From CAZJPS01 sp964548055 (GTDB taxonomy: Bacteria > Patescibacteriota > Gracilibacteria > Peribacterales > Peribacteraceae), in NCBI GenBank assembly GCA_964548055.1, contig CAZJPS010000025.1, forward strand, positions 1-14,875: DNA of 14,875 nt, read 5' to 3'. The notes under the pieces are model-generated. The model was not told the origin of the DNA, searched no databases, and saw nothing but the letters and a program-made list of their open reading frames with translations. Shown one piece after another: positions 1-7,600 of this stretch (the stretch's first letter is position 1; each line of letters begins with the position of its first letter). Both the position numbers and the translations under genes were made by a program.

Positions 1-242
1 TGAGTGAGTTTAATCAGCTAGCGCTGCCGTCTAATCTCATTCAGAGCGACATAAATAGATTGAAAATGGAAGTGTCTAGAACTGTACGTCTTCTGGCGAA
101 TGTTTCTGCAGAGATCTGGGGAGTTAACCAAGGACCAAATGTTCCCTTCACTCCATTTGCACAAAACATTGCAGATCAAACAAAAGCAAATGCTCGCAAA
201 ACGATTGTGGAAGCATATGTCGCTAAAGGAAGATTTAATTAA
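1..242 (+). CDS. C-terminal end of an unrecognised protein (5' partial)
   Basis: The frame is open from base 3, with no stop before TAA at 240-242, so this is the last 79 residues of a gene that begins outside the window. A TTG at 60 could be a start, but the frame is open upstream of it, so an internal position is more likely. The visible part is hydrophilic and mostly helical-looking, with a Pro/Asn-rich turn in the middle (NQGPNVPFTP) and a basic end. I recognise no domain or motif in it. It ends 25 bases before the PolX start on the same strand, so the two could share a transcript, although a -10-like box lies between them. A real coding end is likely; the function is unknown. Confidence 0.5.
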   Translation, partial: SEFNQLALPSNLIQSDINRLKMEVSRTVRLLANVSAEIWGVNQGPNVPFTPFAQNIADQTKANARKTIVEAYVAKGRFN

Positions 243-267
243 CGTACAGTGCTGCTAAACTTGATGT

Positions 268-1224
268 GTGGAAAATAATAAGCAAGTTGCCTCCCTTCTC
301 CGCCAAATCGCCGCCCTCCTCGATGAGCAGGGTGTCGCATTTAAACCTAATGCCTACCGCAAAGCGGCACAGGTGATAGAGGATCTGGACCGTGATGTTG
401 CTACGTTTAAAGATGAGAAAGCACTGATGGAACTTCCTGGTGTGGGGGAAGCAATTGCGGCGAAGACCCTGGAATTTGTGCGTACGGGTCACATTTCTTT
501 TTTGGATCAGTTACTGAAAGAACAAGGAGGACTTCCTGCGGAGCTCATGCAGGTGGAAAATATGGGTCCTAAGCGGGCACGTCAGTTACAAGCAATGGGA
601 ATCACCACCGTTGCAGATCTTATCAAAGCTGCGGAGGAAGGAAAATTGCGCAGTCTTCCACGGTTATCAGAATTGATGGAAAAGAAGATTTTGGAGAGTG
701 CCAAACGGGTGACAGAGAGGAATCGTCGGTTCCCCAGAGAAGAAGTAGTAGATGATGCAGAGATGCTCGTATCCACTATCAAAAGTGTGCCAGATGTAGA
801 GCGTGCGGAAGTAGCGGGCTCATTTCGTCGGCAAAAATCTACCATCGGAGATTTGGATGTGATGGTCGTTACCAAAGATGCCAAAAAAGTCTCTGATGCA
901 ATTGTGAAGCTCCCCATCGTTCGCAATGTGGTGGCACACGGGGATCGCAAAGTGTCGTTCGATCTTGCATCGGGACTCCGCGTGGATGTCCGTTTCGTGG
1001 AAGCATCTCAGTGGGGGAGCGCGCTTCTGTACTTTACCGGCGATAAGGAACACAACATCAGCCTGCGCAAACGAGCCATCGAGCGTGGATGGAAACTGAA
1101 TGAATACGCTCTCGCAGATGAAAAAGGAAAAGTGATAGCGAGCAAAGAGGAGAAGGATATTTATGAGGCACTGGATTTGCCGTATATAGAACCTGTGAAC
1201 AGACAGGCGTTGTTGCCTCACTAA
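268..1224 (+). CDS. polX: Family X DNA polymerase (PolX) lacking the PHP domain
   Basis: This 318-aa protein is a pol beta-like nucleotidyltransferase for gap-filling DNA repair synthesis. Residues 1-45 form the helical 8-kDa-type start (AYRKAA). A helix-hairpin-helix follows at 55-74 (LPGVGEAIAAKT) and a second at about 96-118. The palm carries GSFRR at 184-188, the metal-binding GDLD at 194-197 (Asp195, Asp197) and a third Asp at 240 in VDVRF. The fingers/thumb signature GSALLYFTG is at 250-258. Bacterial PolX usually continues into a C-terminal PHP 3'-5' exonuclease domain to about 570 aa. This one stops right after the polymerase end (LPYIEP), so it should lack the exonuclease. The GTG at 268 is the only usable start, because an in-frame TGA lies just upstream at 262. 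There is no Shine-Dalgarno; TGCTAAACT at 253-261 resembles an extended -10 box, so the mRNA may be leaderless. Confidence 0.93.
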   Translation: MENNKQVASLLRQIAALLDEQGVAFKPNAYRKAAQVIEDLDRDVATFKDEKALMELPGVGEAIAAKTLEFVRTGHISFLDQLLKEQGGLPAELMQVENMGPKRARQLQAMGITTVADLIKAAEEGKLRSLPRLSELMEKKILESAKRVTERNRRFPREEVVDDAEMLVSTIKSVPDVERAEVAGSFRRQKSTIGDLDVMVVTKDAKKVSDAIVKLPIVRNVVAHGDRKVSFDLASGLRVDVRFVEASQWGSALLYFTGDKEHNISLRKRAIERGWKLNEYALADEKGKVIASKEEKDIYEALDLPYIEPVNRQALLPH

Positions 1225-1294
1225 TATTCTCGAGTACTCAGTTCTTCCGTGACAGAGAGCTTTTTTTGCACTATTACTATTCGGCTATTTCTAA

Positions 1295-1385
1295 GGAGAG
1301 ATGGCCGAGTGGTCGAAGGCGCGCGACTCGAAATCGCGTAACCCCCAAAAGGGGTTCGAGGGTTCGAATCCCTCTCTCTCCGCCA
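1295..1385 (+). tRNA. tRNA-Ser (anticodon CGA), CCA encoded
   Basis: A full cloverleaf with a long class II variable arm can be folded. Acceptor strands are GGAGAGA (1295-1301) and TCTCTCC (1375-1381), with discriminator G1382 and encoded CCA at 1383-1385. The anticodon stem is CGCGA/TCGCG (1322-1326/1334-1338) around loop CTCGAAA, with anticodon CGA at 1329-1331, reading UCG serine codons. The variable arm pairs ACCCC with GGGGT. The T arm is GAGGG-TTCGAAT-CCCTC (1358-1374). The discriminator G and the large variable arm agree with serine identity. A T-run at 1261-1267 precedes it. Confidence 0.97.
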
Positions 1386-1652
1386 GTTCCCAGATTCCGC
1401 CCGAGTGGCAATGTACTGAAAGCAGTTTTGGTACTCTGGGACTAGAGTTTCGGCCTTCAGGGAGATGTTCAAAAAAACAAAATGTAGGAGGGCGTCTCTC
1501 TTCCATAGAACCCAGTCTTTCGAAGGCTTCTCGGCTAGCCAATAGGTTACAGGTGTTAATAGTCCTGCCTGCTTTAGCAAGAGGGAATACGGTAGTGGAT
1601 AGACCCGCTTGCCTATTTGCTCTGATTTGCCACATGGAATTTCCGGTATGAC
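1386..1652. other. Intergenic stretch between convergent tRNA-Ser and small ORF
   Basis: There are 267 bases without a credible gene. Long open frames on the minus strand run through this stretch and antisense to the tRNA, but they show no conserved features. I see no convincing terminator, known structured RNA or repeat, only weak short inverted matches around 1410-1440 (GTAC...GTAC). Confidence 0.4.
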
Positions 1653-1832
1653 TTACATATGTCGCAGAATAGTAGTTCCATAGGATACGTCCTTGTAGCC
1701 CTTTTTGGTGGTGATGAGGGCCTTCTCCTTCGCGTTCTTTCTAGAAATCGCCTTGCCTGCATATGTCTCATACCGGCGTGTCTGGCGTTCTGACAATTGG
1801 CTGTGAGCTACCTTTCTGGGGTTTCTATACAT
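1653..1832 (-). CDS. Small basic hypothetical protein (59 aa)
   Basis: I chose the ATG at 1832 because GAGGT lies 7 nt upstream of it (1840-1844), giving 59 aa. The frame is also open back to a TTG at 1862 that overlaps the TGA of the 1388-aa gene (69 aa). The product is strongly basic: 15 Lys/Arg against 4 Asp/Glu, with a Lys-rich centre (SRKNAKEKALITTKKGY). It could bind nucleic acid, but no family is recognised. The Shine-Dalgarno sits inside a short inverted repeat (ACCTC-GT-GAGGT, 1840-1851), so translation may depend on ribosomes finishing the upstream gene. It lies only 26 bases beyond that gene's stop and is probably co-transcribed. The existence of the gene is likely but unproven. 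Confidence 0.5.
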   Translation of the reverse strand: MYRNPRKVAHSQLSERQTRRYETYAGKAISRKNAKEKALITTKKGYKDVSYGTTILRHM

Positions 1833-1858
1833 ATATTCTACCTCACGAGGTGTAGCTC

Positions 1859-4800
1859 TCAATGATCAGATCTGAGCTGTTGCCAGAGAACTTTTGCGTA
1901 TCTGCGCAGTTGCTCTACTTTTTCAGCAGTTTCTGGAGCAAATTTCATTTGCCCACTATCTCTATCAAAAATAAAAAGAGAATCCAAGGAAGCTTTGCCA
2001 CCTGCATCAGCTGTGTAACTTCCTGCATCAGCCTGAAATAGGATCAGTATCCTGTTGAAGAAAACATCAAAAGGCACTTCTGCTTCTTGTACCATTTCAA
2101 CAAGAGTGCTCGCAGCTCCGTGCAAGTCGTTATACTGAAGATATTTACCAATGGGATCTCCCGCAACGAGTGTTGCCCATGCACGTACATCATGCGTTCC
2201 ATAACCTAATTTTTTGAGGACAGCTTTGGCGATCGGGAGTGTGTATTCGTGTTGGTGTTCTTTGCTCTCTCTCACAATCGCCTCTGGCTTTCCGATGTCA
2301 TGTAAAACGATGAGAACTCTCCATGCATTGGCATCAGGTAGATGGCCGAAGTAGCGATCAAACTGTTTAAGCACCATAAGAGTATGTTGTTTAAGCGTGT
2401 AGCCCTCTCCGACACCGGCATCTTTCTCAAATTCTTCGCCGAAGTCCTGTTCAAACAAACGTAGAAGTTTGGCAGGCTCATAATCAGCTTGTAGAGCTTG
2501 CTCCACTTCCTTCCGATCAAATGATGGCTGTTGCGCAATGTTCACTAAGCGGTGTCTCTGATCGTACATCTCAGGAGTGAAGAGGATTGTTCCCTGTGTA
2601 TCGCAAACAGGGATGTATCTCCCGCTTTGAACGATGTGGTAAAAGACTTTTTCCAAGCGCTCACTACTTGAGACAAGATTCTGGTTTGCAACGATACAGT
2701 CTATTTCTGTGGATGGGAACCCTGTCCGTATCCCGTAATGCTTGTCGCTCAGAATAGGTGTGTGGAACAACTCCCATTTCTTTTCATCAAAAGCTTTTGT
2801 ATTTGCAGTTGTGAGCTGTAACTGTCCTCTGTTTCGTATGACAAGCAATAATTCTCCGTAATCCTTCGCCAAAGAGGCGTTGATTGCAGACTGAAATCCT
2901 GCAACAGCATCGTCACGCGTTATTCTACTCAAGTCCGTATCGAGAGGAGTACGATCGCTGTCAGCTGAAGCTCCAAGATATTCTTTGGCAACAGAACCGT
3001 TTTGCAGAATGAGGCCTATGTATTGATCTTGCACGCCTTTCACAAAGTCTCCTTCTTGCAAATGCACTTTACCGTCGGTTGTCTGATGGATAAGTTCCCG
3101 ATTGCGTCTGTCTGCTTCTCGTGATGACTCATTCATAAAAGACAGAGCGTCATCGAGAGAAGGATAGCTGCTCTCTGCTGAAGATGCAGGAACAACATCG
3201 CACAATGGTTTTAGGAACATCTCTGCGATGCGCTGATTCAAGTGCTGATCTTCATTGACGCGCATACTGCGTCGCAACTCTGCATAATGCGAATGAATCC
3301 ATTCAATCAGTTGAACTTTGTTAGTGGGGATTGGGGCTTTCTTGCCGTTTTTCCCATTTCCTCCAAGAAGAGAATTTCGCAAGAGAGTCTCCAGTTTTCC
3401 CAGCCAGTTGGCCACCCTTTCAAGCTGATAGTCATGCAGGGTCTCCAGAGAACTGCTTTCAATAAGCTTCATTTCTTCCTCTCCCTCTTTGAGAATTTCC
3501 AAGTATGTTCGTAAAGAAGAGTTGCCGGATGTCAGATGAATGCGTAGAAGATCTTTGTAGATCGTATAGAACTTTCCACGCGGGCTTTGTTGCTTTAGGC
3601 GTGGGCTCATGTATGGGTGTCTGTCGAAACTTGCTTCGAGACTTTGCGGATTGTGAAGTATCCCGAAGATGCGATACAGTTTTCCAACGAGCGGTAGGTT
3701 ATTACACACAAATACATCCTCAATATTCTGATACGCGGCCAAAGGATCTGGAGATTGCAGCACTTGTGGGATGAGCTGTGCCCGTATTCTTTGTAGCTCG
3801 CGGGACGGGGAATGTATGACTCTCAGAATTGTCTCGATGTAGATTTTCTTTTTCTCTGGTGGCAGCGAAATAATGCTCTCGGGACTTTCTCGAAGGTGAT
3901 TGAAGAGAATAACTGCTACTTCGGGTGTATTTGCAGAACCGAGGAATTCTTCCAATTGGTGCTCATGGACAAGGAGCAATGTTGGAGCATGGCATAAAAT
4001 GAGAGGCCTACAATTCAGAGCTGCTTCTACTTGTGAAAGGGGAAAGCCGCGTTCCGTAAGTTTTTGAGCAGTTTTAAAAAGCGTTTTCTGTTGAGGGGCA
4101 AATCGGAGAATGCCCGAAAGATCATCAAGTTTTTTCTGGTACCCCCAGTCTTTTTCTAGCAGCAAAACGAAGTCTTTCGTGGTTTCCTGAAGAAGCTGCC
4201 CACGCTGGACAGGATTGTTAGCTATTTCCATTACCGATGCGAGTTCCACTGAATACTGTACAGATGGGTAGTATCCGTGTTTATACGGTACGAGAGGGTA
4301 GTGGTACGTAAAACCCATCTTTGTAAGAGCGGTTATTACGTCAAACACATGCGGACACTCTCGCGGTGCAGTAGAGAGAAACTGGATATACTCCTTCCAT
4401 TCTGAAGGATCGAATCCACCCTTGAAACGTGCCATGGTCGCCGCATCAGCAGAGCAAAGCTTCTGTCTTTCTTCAGGAGAAGATTCGTTGAAACAGTATA
4501 TAATTTTGTATTTGTTCTTCAATTCTCGCACTGTGAAACGGTATTGTAATTTATTTTGTAAGTTAGTGACAAACTCTTGGAATTCCGGCTGCAAAAGCAT
4601 CTCAACTATCTCTTGGTCTTCCAGAATTTCAATGGTCTCTTCAAGCGAAGTTTGTGGATAGAGTCCCCACCGAGAACAGAGTTCAACAACAGCGTAGGCA
4701 ATGTTCTGTGAGGAAAAGATTTTTTGATATCCATGTATGTTCTTGAGGGATAATGGCCTGCCCATCAGCACTGCAATGTTCTGGGCGAAGGTGCGAAAAT

Positions 4801-6025
4801 CAGCTTTTTGAATGAAAGGCTGTACCTTAGCTGCTTGTAACCAGGCAGAAGCCTCCTGTCTGTGCCTTTCAGCATCTAAAGAGCACATGCAGTTGCACAC
4901 TGGTCGCATCTCCTCGGTGGGCAACCCAATTTCCAGAGCAACAATCAGTGGCTCCAAGAGATGTTCCCGCTGAAGAGCTTCGAGTTGCTCTACCTGATGC
5001 TGCATTTCATATTGATTCTTCGATTGTGTGAATTCTCCGTCAAGGAGCTCAAGAAAACGGTGGCAATGAGCATTAGTTGCAATAGCTGGGTAACGCTGAA
5101 TACTCTCAAATTGGGCATGATTGCCGAGACGAACCATCAGTGTATCTATATCTCTCCGAGTAGCTTCTTCTTGCAGTGCTGGATTATCAAGAAGAGCGAC
5201 AAGTTGATCAATGCCCTCATTACTTTGATCTGAACGCGGTATCCAATAGTGCCGGCTTTTTGTTCCCCACCGTCGCAGATACCGCAGTAACTCTTGCGTT
5301 TTTGGATGTTCCAGGATCGTTGCAATATGTTTACTGCCCCTAAGAAGGTCATCGACAGTGATGCGGAATCCGATGTTCCTGAGTTGATCTAGGACTTCGA
5401 CGACATCCACCTGCGTCCCTTCCGCGCTCTTGAGCAAAGACAGAAGAGAGCCAGCATTTTCCGACTGGAAATGATATGGCGCCTCCCAATCGACGCGCCA
5501 TGATTCGTGGTCGTCATGAAAGAGTATGTTTTCCCTTAGGTCAGTTTTATATCCCTTCCTTGCCAAAGAAACAGCAAAAGCTTCTGCTTTGTCTTTGCTC
5601 GAAAAGAGGCATTCGTCTTCTAGTACTGGGATGTTCTCTTCCAAATACCTCGCCAGAGCAGCGATTTCCTCACGTTCTTTCTCAGGGAGCTTTTTCAGTT
5701 TTCGATCTCCCCACCACTTTCGCAAACGTGATAATCCCGTGACCGGCCTAGATCGCCGTTCTCGATATTCCGATAATGTATGCACAGGAATAGGACTCTC
5801 TTTTGGAGCTTTTGATGCTTCATTGCCCTGAAGATGTTTTCGAATTTGTTTTGCTTCCTGCTCGGATCTCAAAGTCGTTGCATGTGCCTCTGCAAGACTT
5901 CTCCATTCATCGAGCATTCTTTCTCTATTGGGAGTATTCACATCGGGAGGATTCCCTTTTGATAGAGAATCTGCAGCCTCAAGAGACTTATCCTTGCCGT
6001 CAGGTGAAAGAGGACGCATAGCCAT
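1859..6025 (-). CDS. Large helical-repeat protein with C-terminal HD phosphohydrolase domain and possible ART-like region
   Basis: This is a 1388-aa protein with no signal peptide or membrane segment, so probably cytoplasmic. Residues 1-120 are charged and low in order. Residues about 130-900 are almost wholly helical, with loosely repeated helical units (for example EHPKTQELLRYLRRWG near 240 and LQPEFQEFVTNLQNKL near 480) that resemble a scaffold. Residues about 990-1155 form a compact domain containing ILQNGSVAKEYLG, SDRTPLDTDLSRI and HYGIRTGFPSTEIDCIV, which I think may be ADP-ribosyltransferase-like; this is inference only. Residues about 1205-1340 are an HD domain: His1214, His1242-Asp1243 (LHDIGKP), His1257/1259, Asp1300 and Asp1333 are candidate metal ligands, closest in look to tRNA-nucleotidyltransferase-type HD domains. 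The ATG at 6025 has AAGG 6 nt upstream and a TATAAT box. The TGA stop is followed at once by a small basic ORF. Substrate unknown. Confidence 0.85.
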   Translation of the reverse strand: MAMRPLSPDGKDKSLEAADSLSKGNPPDVNTPNRERMLDEWRSLAEAHATTLRSEQEAKQIRKHLQGNEASKAPKESPIPVHTLSEYRERRSRPVTGLSRLRKWWGDRKLKKLPEKEREEIAALARYLEENIPVLEDECLFSSKDKAEAFAVSLARKGYKTDLRENILFHDDHESWRVDWEAPYHFQSENAGSLLSLLKSAEGTQVDVVEVLDQLRNIGFRITVDDLLRGSKHIATILEHPKTQELLRYLRRWGTKSRHYWIPRSDQSNEGIDQLVALLDNPALQEEATRRDIDTLMVRLGNHAQFESIQRYPAIATNAHCHRFLELLDGEFTQSKNQYEMQHQVEQLEALQREHLLEPLIVALEIGLPTEEMRPVCNCMCSLDAERHRQEASAWLQAAKVQPFIQKADFRTFAQNIAVLMGRPLSLKNIHGYQKIFSSQNIAYAVVELCSRWGLYPQTSLEETIEILEDQEIVEMLLQPEFQEFVTNLQNKLQYRFTVRELKNKYKIIYCFNESSPEERQKLCSADAATMARFKGGFDPSEWKEYIQFLSTAPRECPHVFDVITALTKMGFTYHYPLVPYKHGYYPSVQYSVELASVMEIANNPVQRGQLLQETTKDFVLLLEKDWGYQKKLDDLSGILRFAPQQKTLFKTAQKLTERGFPLSQVEAALNCRPLILCHAPTLLLVHEHQLEEFLGSANTPEVAVILFNHLRESPESIISLPPEKKKIYIETILRVIHSPSRELQRIRAQLIPQVLQSPDPLAAYQNIEDVFVCNNLPLVGKLYRIFGILHNPQSLEASFDRHPYMSPRLKQQSPRGKFYTIYKDLLRIHLTSGNSSLRTYLEILKEGEEEMKLIESSSLETLHDYQLERVANWLGKLETLLRNSLLGGNGKNGKKAPIPTNKVQLIEWIHSHYAELRRSMRVNEDQHLNQRIAEMFLKPLCDVVPASSAESSYPSLDDALSFMNESSREADRRNRELIHQTTDGKVHLQEGDFVKGVQDQYIGLILQNGSVAKEYLGASADSDRTPLDTDLSRITRDDAVAGFQSAINASLAKDYGELLLVIRNRGQLQLTTANTKAFDEKKWELFHTPILSDKHYGIRTGFPSTEIDCIVANQNLVSSSERLEKVFYHIVQSGRYIPVCDTQGTILFTPEMYDQRHRLVNIAQQPSFDRKEVEQALQADYEPAKLLRLFEQDFGEEFEKDAGVGEGYTLKQHTLMVLKQFDRYFGHLPDANAWRVLIVLHDIGKPEAIVRESKEHQHEYTLPIAKAVLKKLGYGTHDVRAWATLVAGDPIGKYLQYNDLHGAASTLVEMVQEAEVPFDVFFNRILILFQADAGSYTADAGGKASLDSLFIFDRDSGQMKFAPETAEKVEQLRRYAKVLWQQLRSDH

Positions 6026-6233
6026 GGTATGCCTTTTTGAGAATTCTTCTTATTATAACCTAACTGAAGCCAAAAATAAATGGCTCCGAGCTGCCAAAAA
6101 CATTGAAAAAACTGGACGGCGCCTTATAAATAGCGGACGGGGTTTTTTATGTCAGGGGAAAAGCTGTGGTTCTGGGGTAACCCACTCACCTGCGCACCAA
6201 ATCCGCTTCAGATTGAAGAAAATTCTCGACTAA
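6026..6233. other. Intergenic region between two minus-strand genes
   Basis: These 208 bases hold the TATAAT promoter of the downstream large gene. Farther up they hold two copies of GGACGG on the plus strand (6114-6119 and 6136-6141) and a small CTTCA-ATC-TGAAG inverted repeat near the end of the lipoprotein gene. No T-run follows that repeat, so I do not call it a terminator. No gene is seen. Confidence 0.4.
6052..6080 (-). promoter_or_regulatory. Promoter for the 1388-aa gene
   Basis: A perfect TATAAT lies on the minus strand at 6057-6052, with a weak -35 (TTTATT at 6080-6075) at 17-bp spacing. The expected start, near 6045, leaves a leader of about 20 nt carrying AAGG before the ATG at 6025. 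Confidence 0.55.
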
Positions 6234-6854
6234 TTACTTCAAGTTTATCTTGTCATCAATTAACTTTCCAATTTCGTAAAGCTTTTGAGCATTGGCTCCG
6301 GAATTTTCAATGAAAATTACTACCCCTAGATTAGTTTGGAGAAATTCGAGTCTGTATCGTGCTGATCGTGTGGTTTCAGAAATATATTCTGAATAGAATG
6401 ATTTTTTGCCAATGCTAGGGCCCGTTATATTGTTGATCTGTTCTTTCTCTATTACAGTCGGCCCATCTTTTACATCGGTAAATTTTGCAACGGGGATTCT
6501 TTTTGTCTGTAAATCACTTCTTTTCTTTTCAAAATTTTCGTCCGCATCGTCGGCTGTTTTATAGCTCTTGATATAGATACGGATAGTAGAATCTTTGGAT
6601 TTAAAGTCCCTTTGGACAAAGGATTGGTATGGTGTGGTGACTACCGCATCGTCTCCCGTTTGGACTGCATTCTCGTAACCTAACTTTATAAGATCAGGTG
6701 AAGATGGTAACAGGCTTACACTATCAGTTATGCTTTTCTGTGCGGATGATGTGTTATTGATAGGCGTTTTTACAGAGCAAGCAGTCACAATCCCCATCGC
6801 AAGAACTGTAATAATTAAAGATCGAATAAAGAAACCTCTTCGCAAATTTGTCAT
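6234..6854 (-). CDS. Putative lipoprotein, unrecognised family
   Basis: I place the start at the ATG at 6854 (206 aa) because the sequence from there is a typical lipoprotein signal: basic n-region (TNLRRGFFIR), hydrophobic core (SLIITVLAMGIV) and a TAC lipobox with Cys26. An upstream in-frame start at 6905 would only add 17 residues before the signal. After Cys26 comes a Ser/Thr-rich linker to about residue 55, then a soluble mixed alpha/beta domain that includes a charged helix (DDADENFEKKRSDL). It should be anchored on the outer face of the cytoplasmic membrane. No Shine-Dalgarno is visible; TATGCT, 12 nt before the ATG, could be a -10 box. No conserved family is recognised. Confidence 0.8.
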   Translation of the reverse strand: MTNLRRGFFIRSLIITVLAMGIVTACSVKTPINNTSSAQKSITDSVSLLPSSPDLIKLGYENAVQTGDDAVVTTPYQSFVQRDFKSKDSTIRIYIKSYKTADDADENFEKKRSDLQTKRIPVAKFTDVKDGPTVIEKEQINNITGPSIGKKSFYSEYISETTRSARYRLEFLQTNLGVVIFIENSGANAQKLYEIGKLIDDKINLK

Positions 6855-7259
6855 AATGTGGACTGTAGCATATGTCGAAACTATTACAATTTGCAGGGCT
6901 CTCAAGCAATCTTTCCACGAGCGGCAGGAATTTCTTAGGAAAGCAGTCGTTCAAAAATAGGTAATTTGCCATTAGCAATGTTGAGTCTGTTCTTCAAACA
7001 TCCAAAATGTCTTTCTTCTGTTCTCCTTACTCGTGCTCAATTTATGCTGTTTATAAGCAAATTCCTCAAACCCGCATTGACGCCATACACGTAGTAGTTC
7101 TGAGCTATTTATTGCCAATTTATGGGGTTCTGCGCTCCGTGCAGAGCAAAAGTGGCTTCTCGTCTTGTTCAATGACTAGCGAAATTGTCATCCCAAATAG
7201 CCTTGCGGCTAGGTTTATGAGCCTTAGAATCGTTACACCTTACTCTTTCCCCCACTCGT
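6855..7259. other. Divergent intergenic region between lipoprotein and histone genes
   Basis: About 400 bases separate the two divergent starts. Overlapping frames exist on both strands but look random: rich in Cys/Ser/Phe, with no motif, and one runs out of frame into the histone gene. The region holds the candidate histone promoter (7203-7230) and a small hairpin TCTGC-GCTCCGT-GCAGA near 7129-7145. I found no RNA gene. Confidence 0.4.
7203..7230 (+). promoter_or_regulatory. Candidate promoter of the histone-fold gene
   Basis: TTGCGG at 7203-7208 and TAGAAT at 7225-7230 (5 of 6 to TATAAT) are spaced by 16 bp. The transcript would start near 7237, about 23 nt before the ATG. There is no Shine-Dalgarno in that leader, which is C-rich (TTTCCCCCACTCGT). 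Confidence 0.4.
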
Positions 7260-7430
7260 ATGAGTTACGTTGTTGCATCTGCCATCAAGGAGTACCTCAA
7301 GAAGAAAGGTATGATGACGGCTGGTGATTTCCCAGATGCTGCTAGCAAGTTCTTGGAAATGCACCTCGAGAAGGCTGCGCTGCGCGCCAAGGATAACGGC
7401 CGCGTCACAGTCCGCCAGCACGATCTATAA
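7260..7430 (+). CDS. Bacterial histone-fold protein (56 aa)
   Basis: This short ORF encodes a protein that reads like a minimal archaeal/bacterial histone, a DNA-binding chromatin protein. Residues 3-17 form helix 1 (VVASAIKEYLKKKG), 18-26 loop 1 (MMTAGDFPD), 27-47 the long helix 2 (SKFLEMHLEKAALRAKDNG), and 48-56 loop 2 (RVTVRQHDL). The end matches the family signature GR-x-T-V-x-x-x-D-[IL], giving the Arg48/Asp55 clamp and Thr50. Helix 3 is essentially absent, as in short bacterial histones of the Bdellovibrio Bd0055 kind. The ORF runs from ATG at 7260 to TAA at 7428-7430. It stands alone with its own candidate promoter and a strong terminator, which fits an abundant nucleoid protein. The family call is from recall of conserved residues, not a search. 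Confidence 0.8.
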   Translation: MSYVVASAIKEYLKKKGMMTAGDFPDAASKFLEMHLEKAALRAKDNGRVTVRQHDL

Positions 7431-7450
7431 ATCTTTTCGTTGCTGATTAC

Positions 7451-7483
7451 AAACGCCCTCCGTAAAAATGAGGGCGTTTTTTT
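7451..7483 (+). terminator. Intrinsic terminator of the histone-fold gene
   Basis: A perfect 10-bp stem AAACGCCCTC (7451-7460) / GAGGGCGTTT (7470-7479) with a 9-nt loop is followed by T's to 7483. It begins 20 bases after the TAA. Confidence 0.92.
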
Positions 7484-7487
7484 GAGG

Positions 7488-7520
7488 CACGAAAGAAAAC
7501 CTAATCGGTTTTCTCTCGTG
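7488..7520 (+). repeat. Second hairpin behind the histone terminator
   Basis: A 14-bp stem with one mismatch, CACGAAAGAAAACC (7488-7501) / GGTTTTCTCTCGTG (7507-7520), closes a 5-nt loop. It is not followed by a clean T-run. It may be a transcript-end stabiliser or an extra terminator. Confidence 0.7.
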
Positions 7521-7541
7521 AACTCTCTTTCCATTCAAGGG

Positions 7542-7600
7542 ATCACTCAAGCAGGCAAAGCCTGTCTGAGTGATATATCTTTTCTATTTTCTTTTTTCTT
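7542..7600 (+). terminator. Third hairpin followed by a T-rich tract
   Basis: A 15-bp stem (13 pairs matched) ATCACTCAAGCAGGC (7542-7556) / GCCTGTCTGAGTGAT (7560-7574) with an AAA loop runs into a T-rich tract on the plus strand (TATCTTTTCTATTTTC onward). It probably backs up the first terminator and shields the minus-strand genes from plus-strand read-through. Confidence 0.6.

Noticed and set aside
1225..1294. Possible intrinsic terminator after polX at the T7 run (1261-1267)
   Set aside because: No proper stem could be found directly before the T-run.
1221..1635. Two long minus-strand frames (119 and 114 aa) over the tRNA-Ser
   Set aside because: The peptides (EREGFEPSNPFWGLRDFESR and its frame partner) are the well-known false translation of antisense tRNA-Ser; no motif outside the tRNA.
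1301..1651. Plus-strand frame of 116 aa starting inside the tRNA
   Set aside because: It begins in the tRNA gene itself (MAEWSKARDSKSR is translated tRNA-Ser) and continues into non-conserved sequence.
7007..7327. Plus-strand frame of 106 aa before the histone gene
   Set aside because: It overlaps the histone-fold ORF out of frame, has Cys/Ser-rich random composition and no ribosome site.
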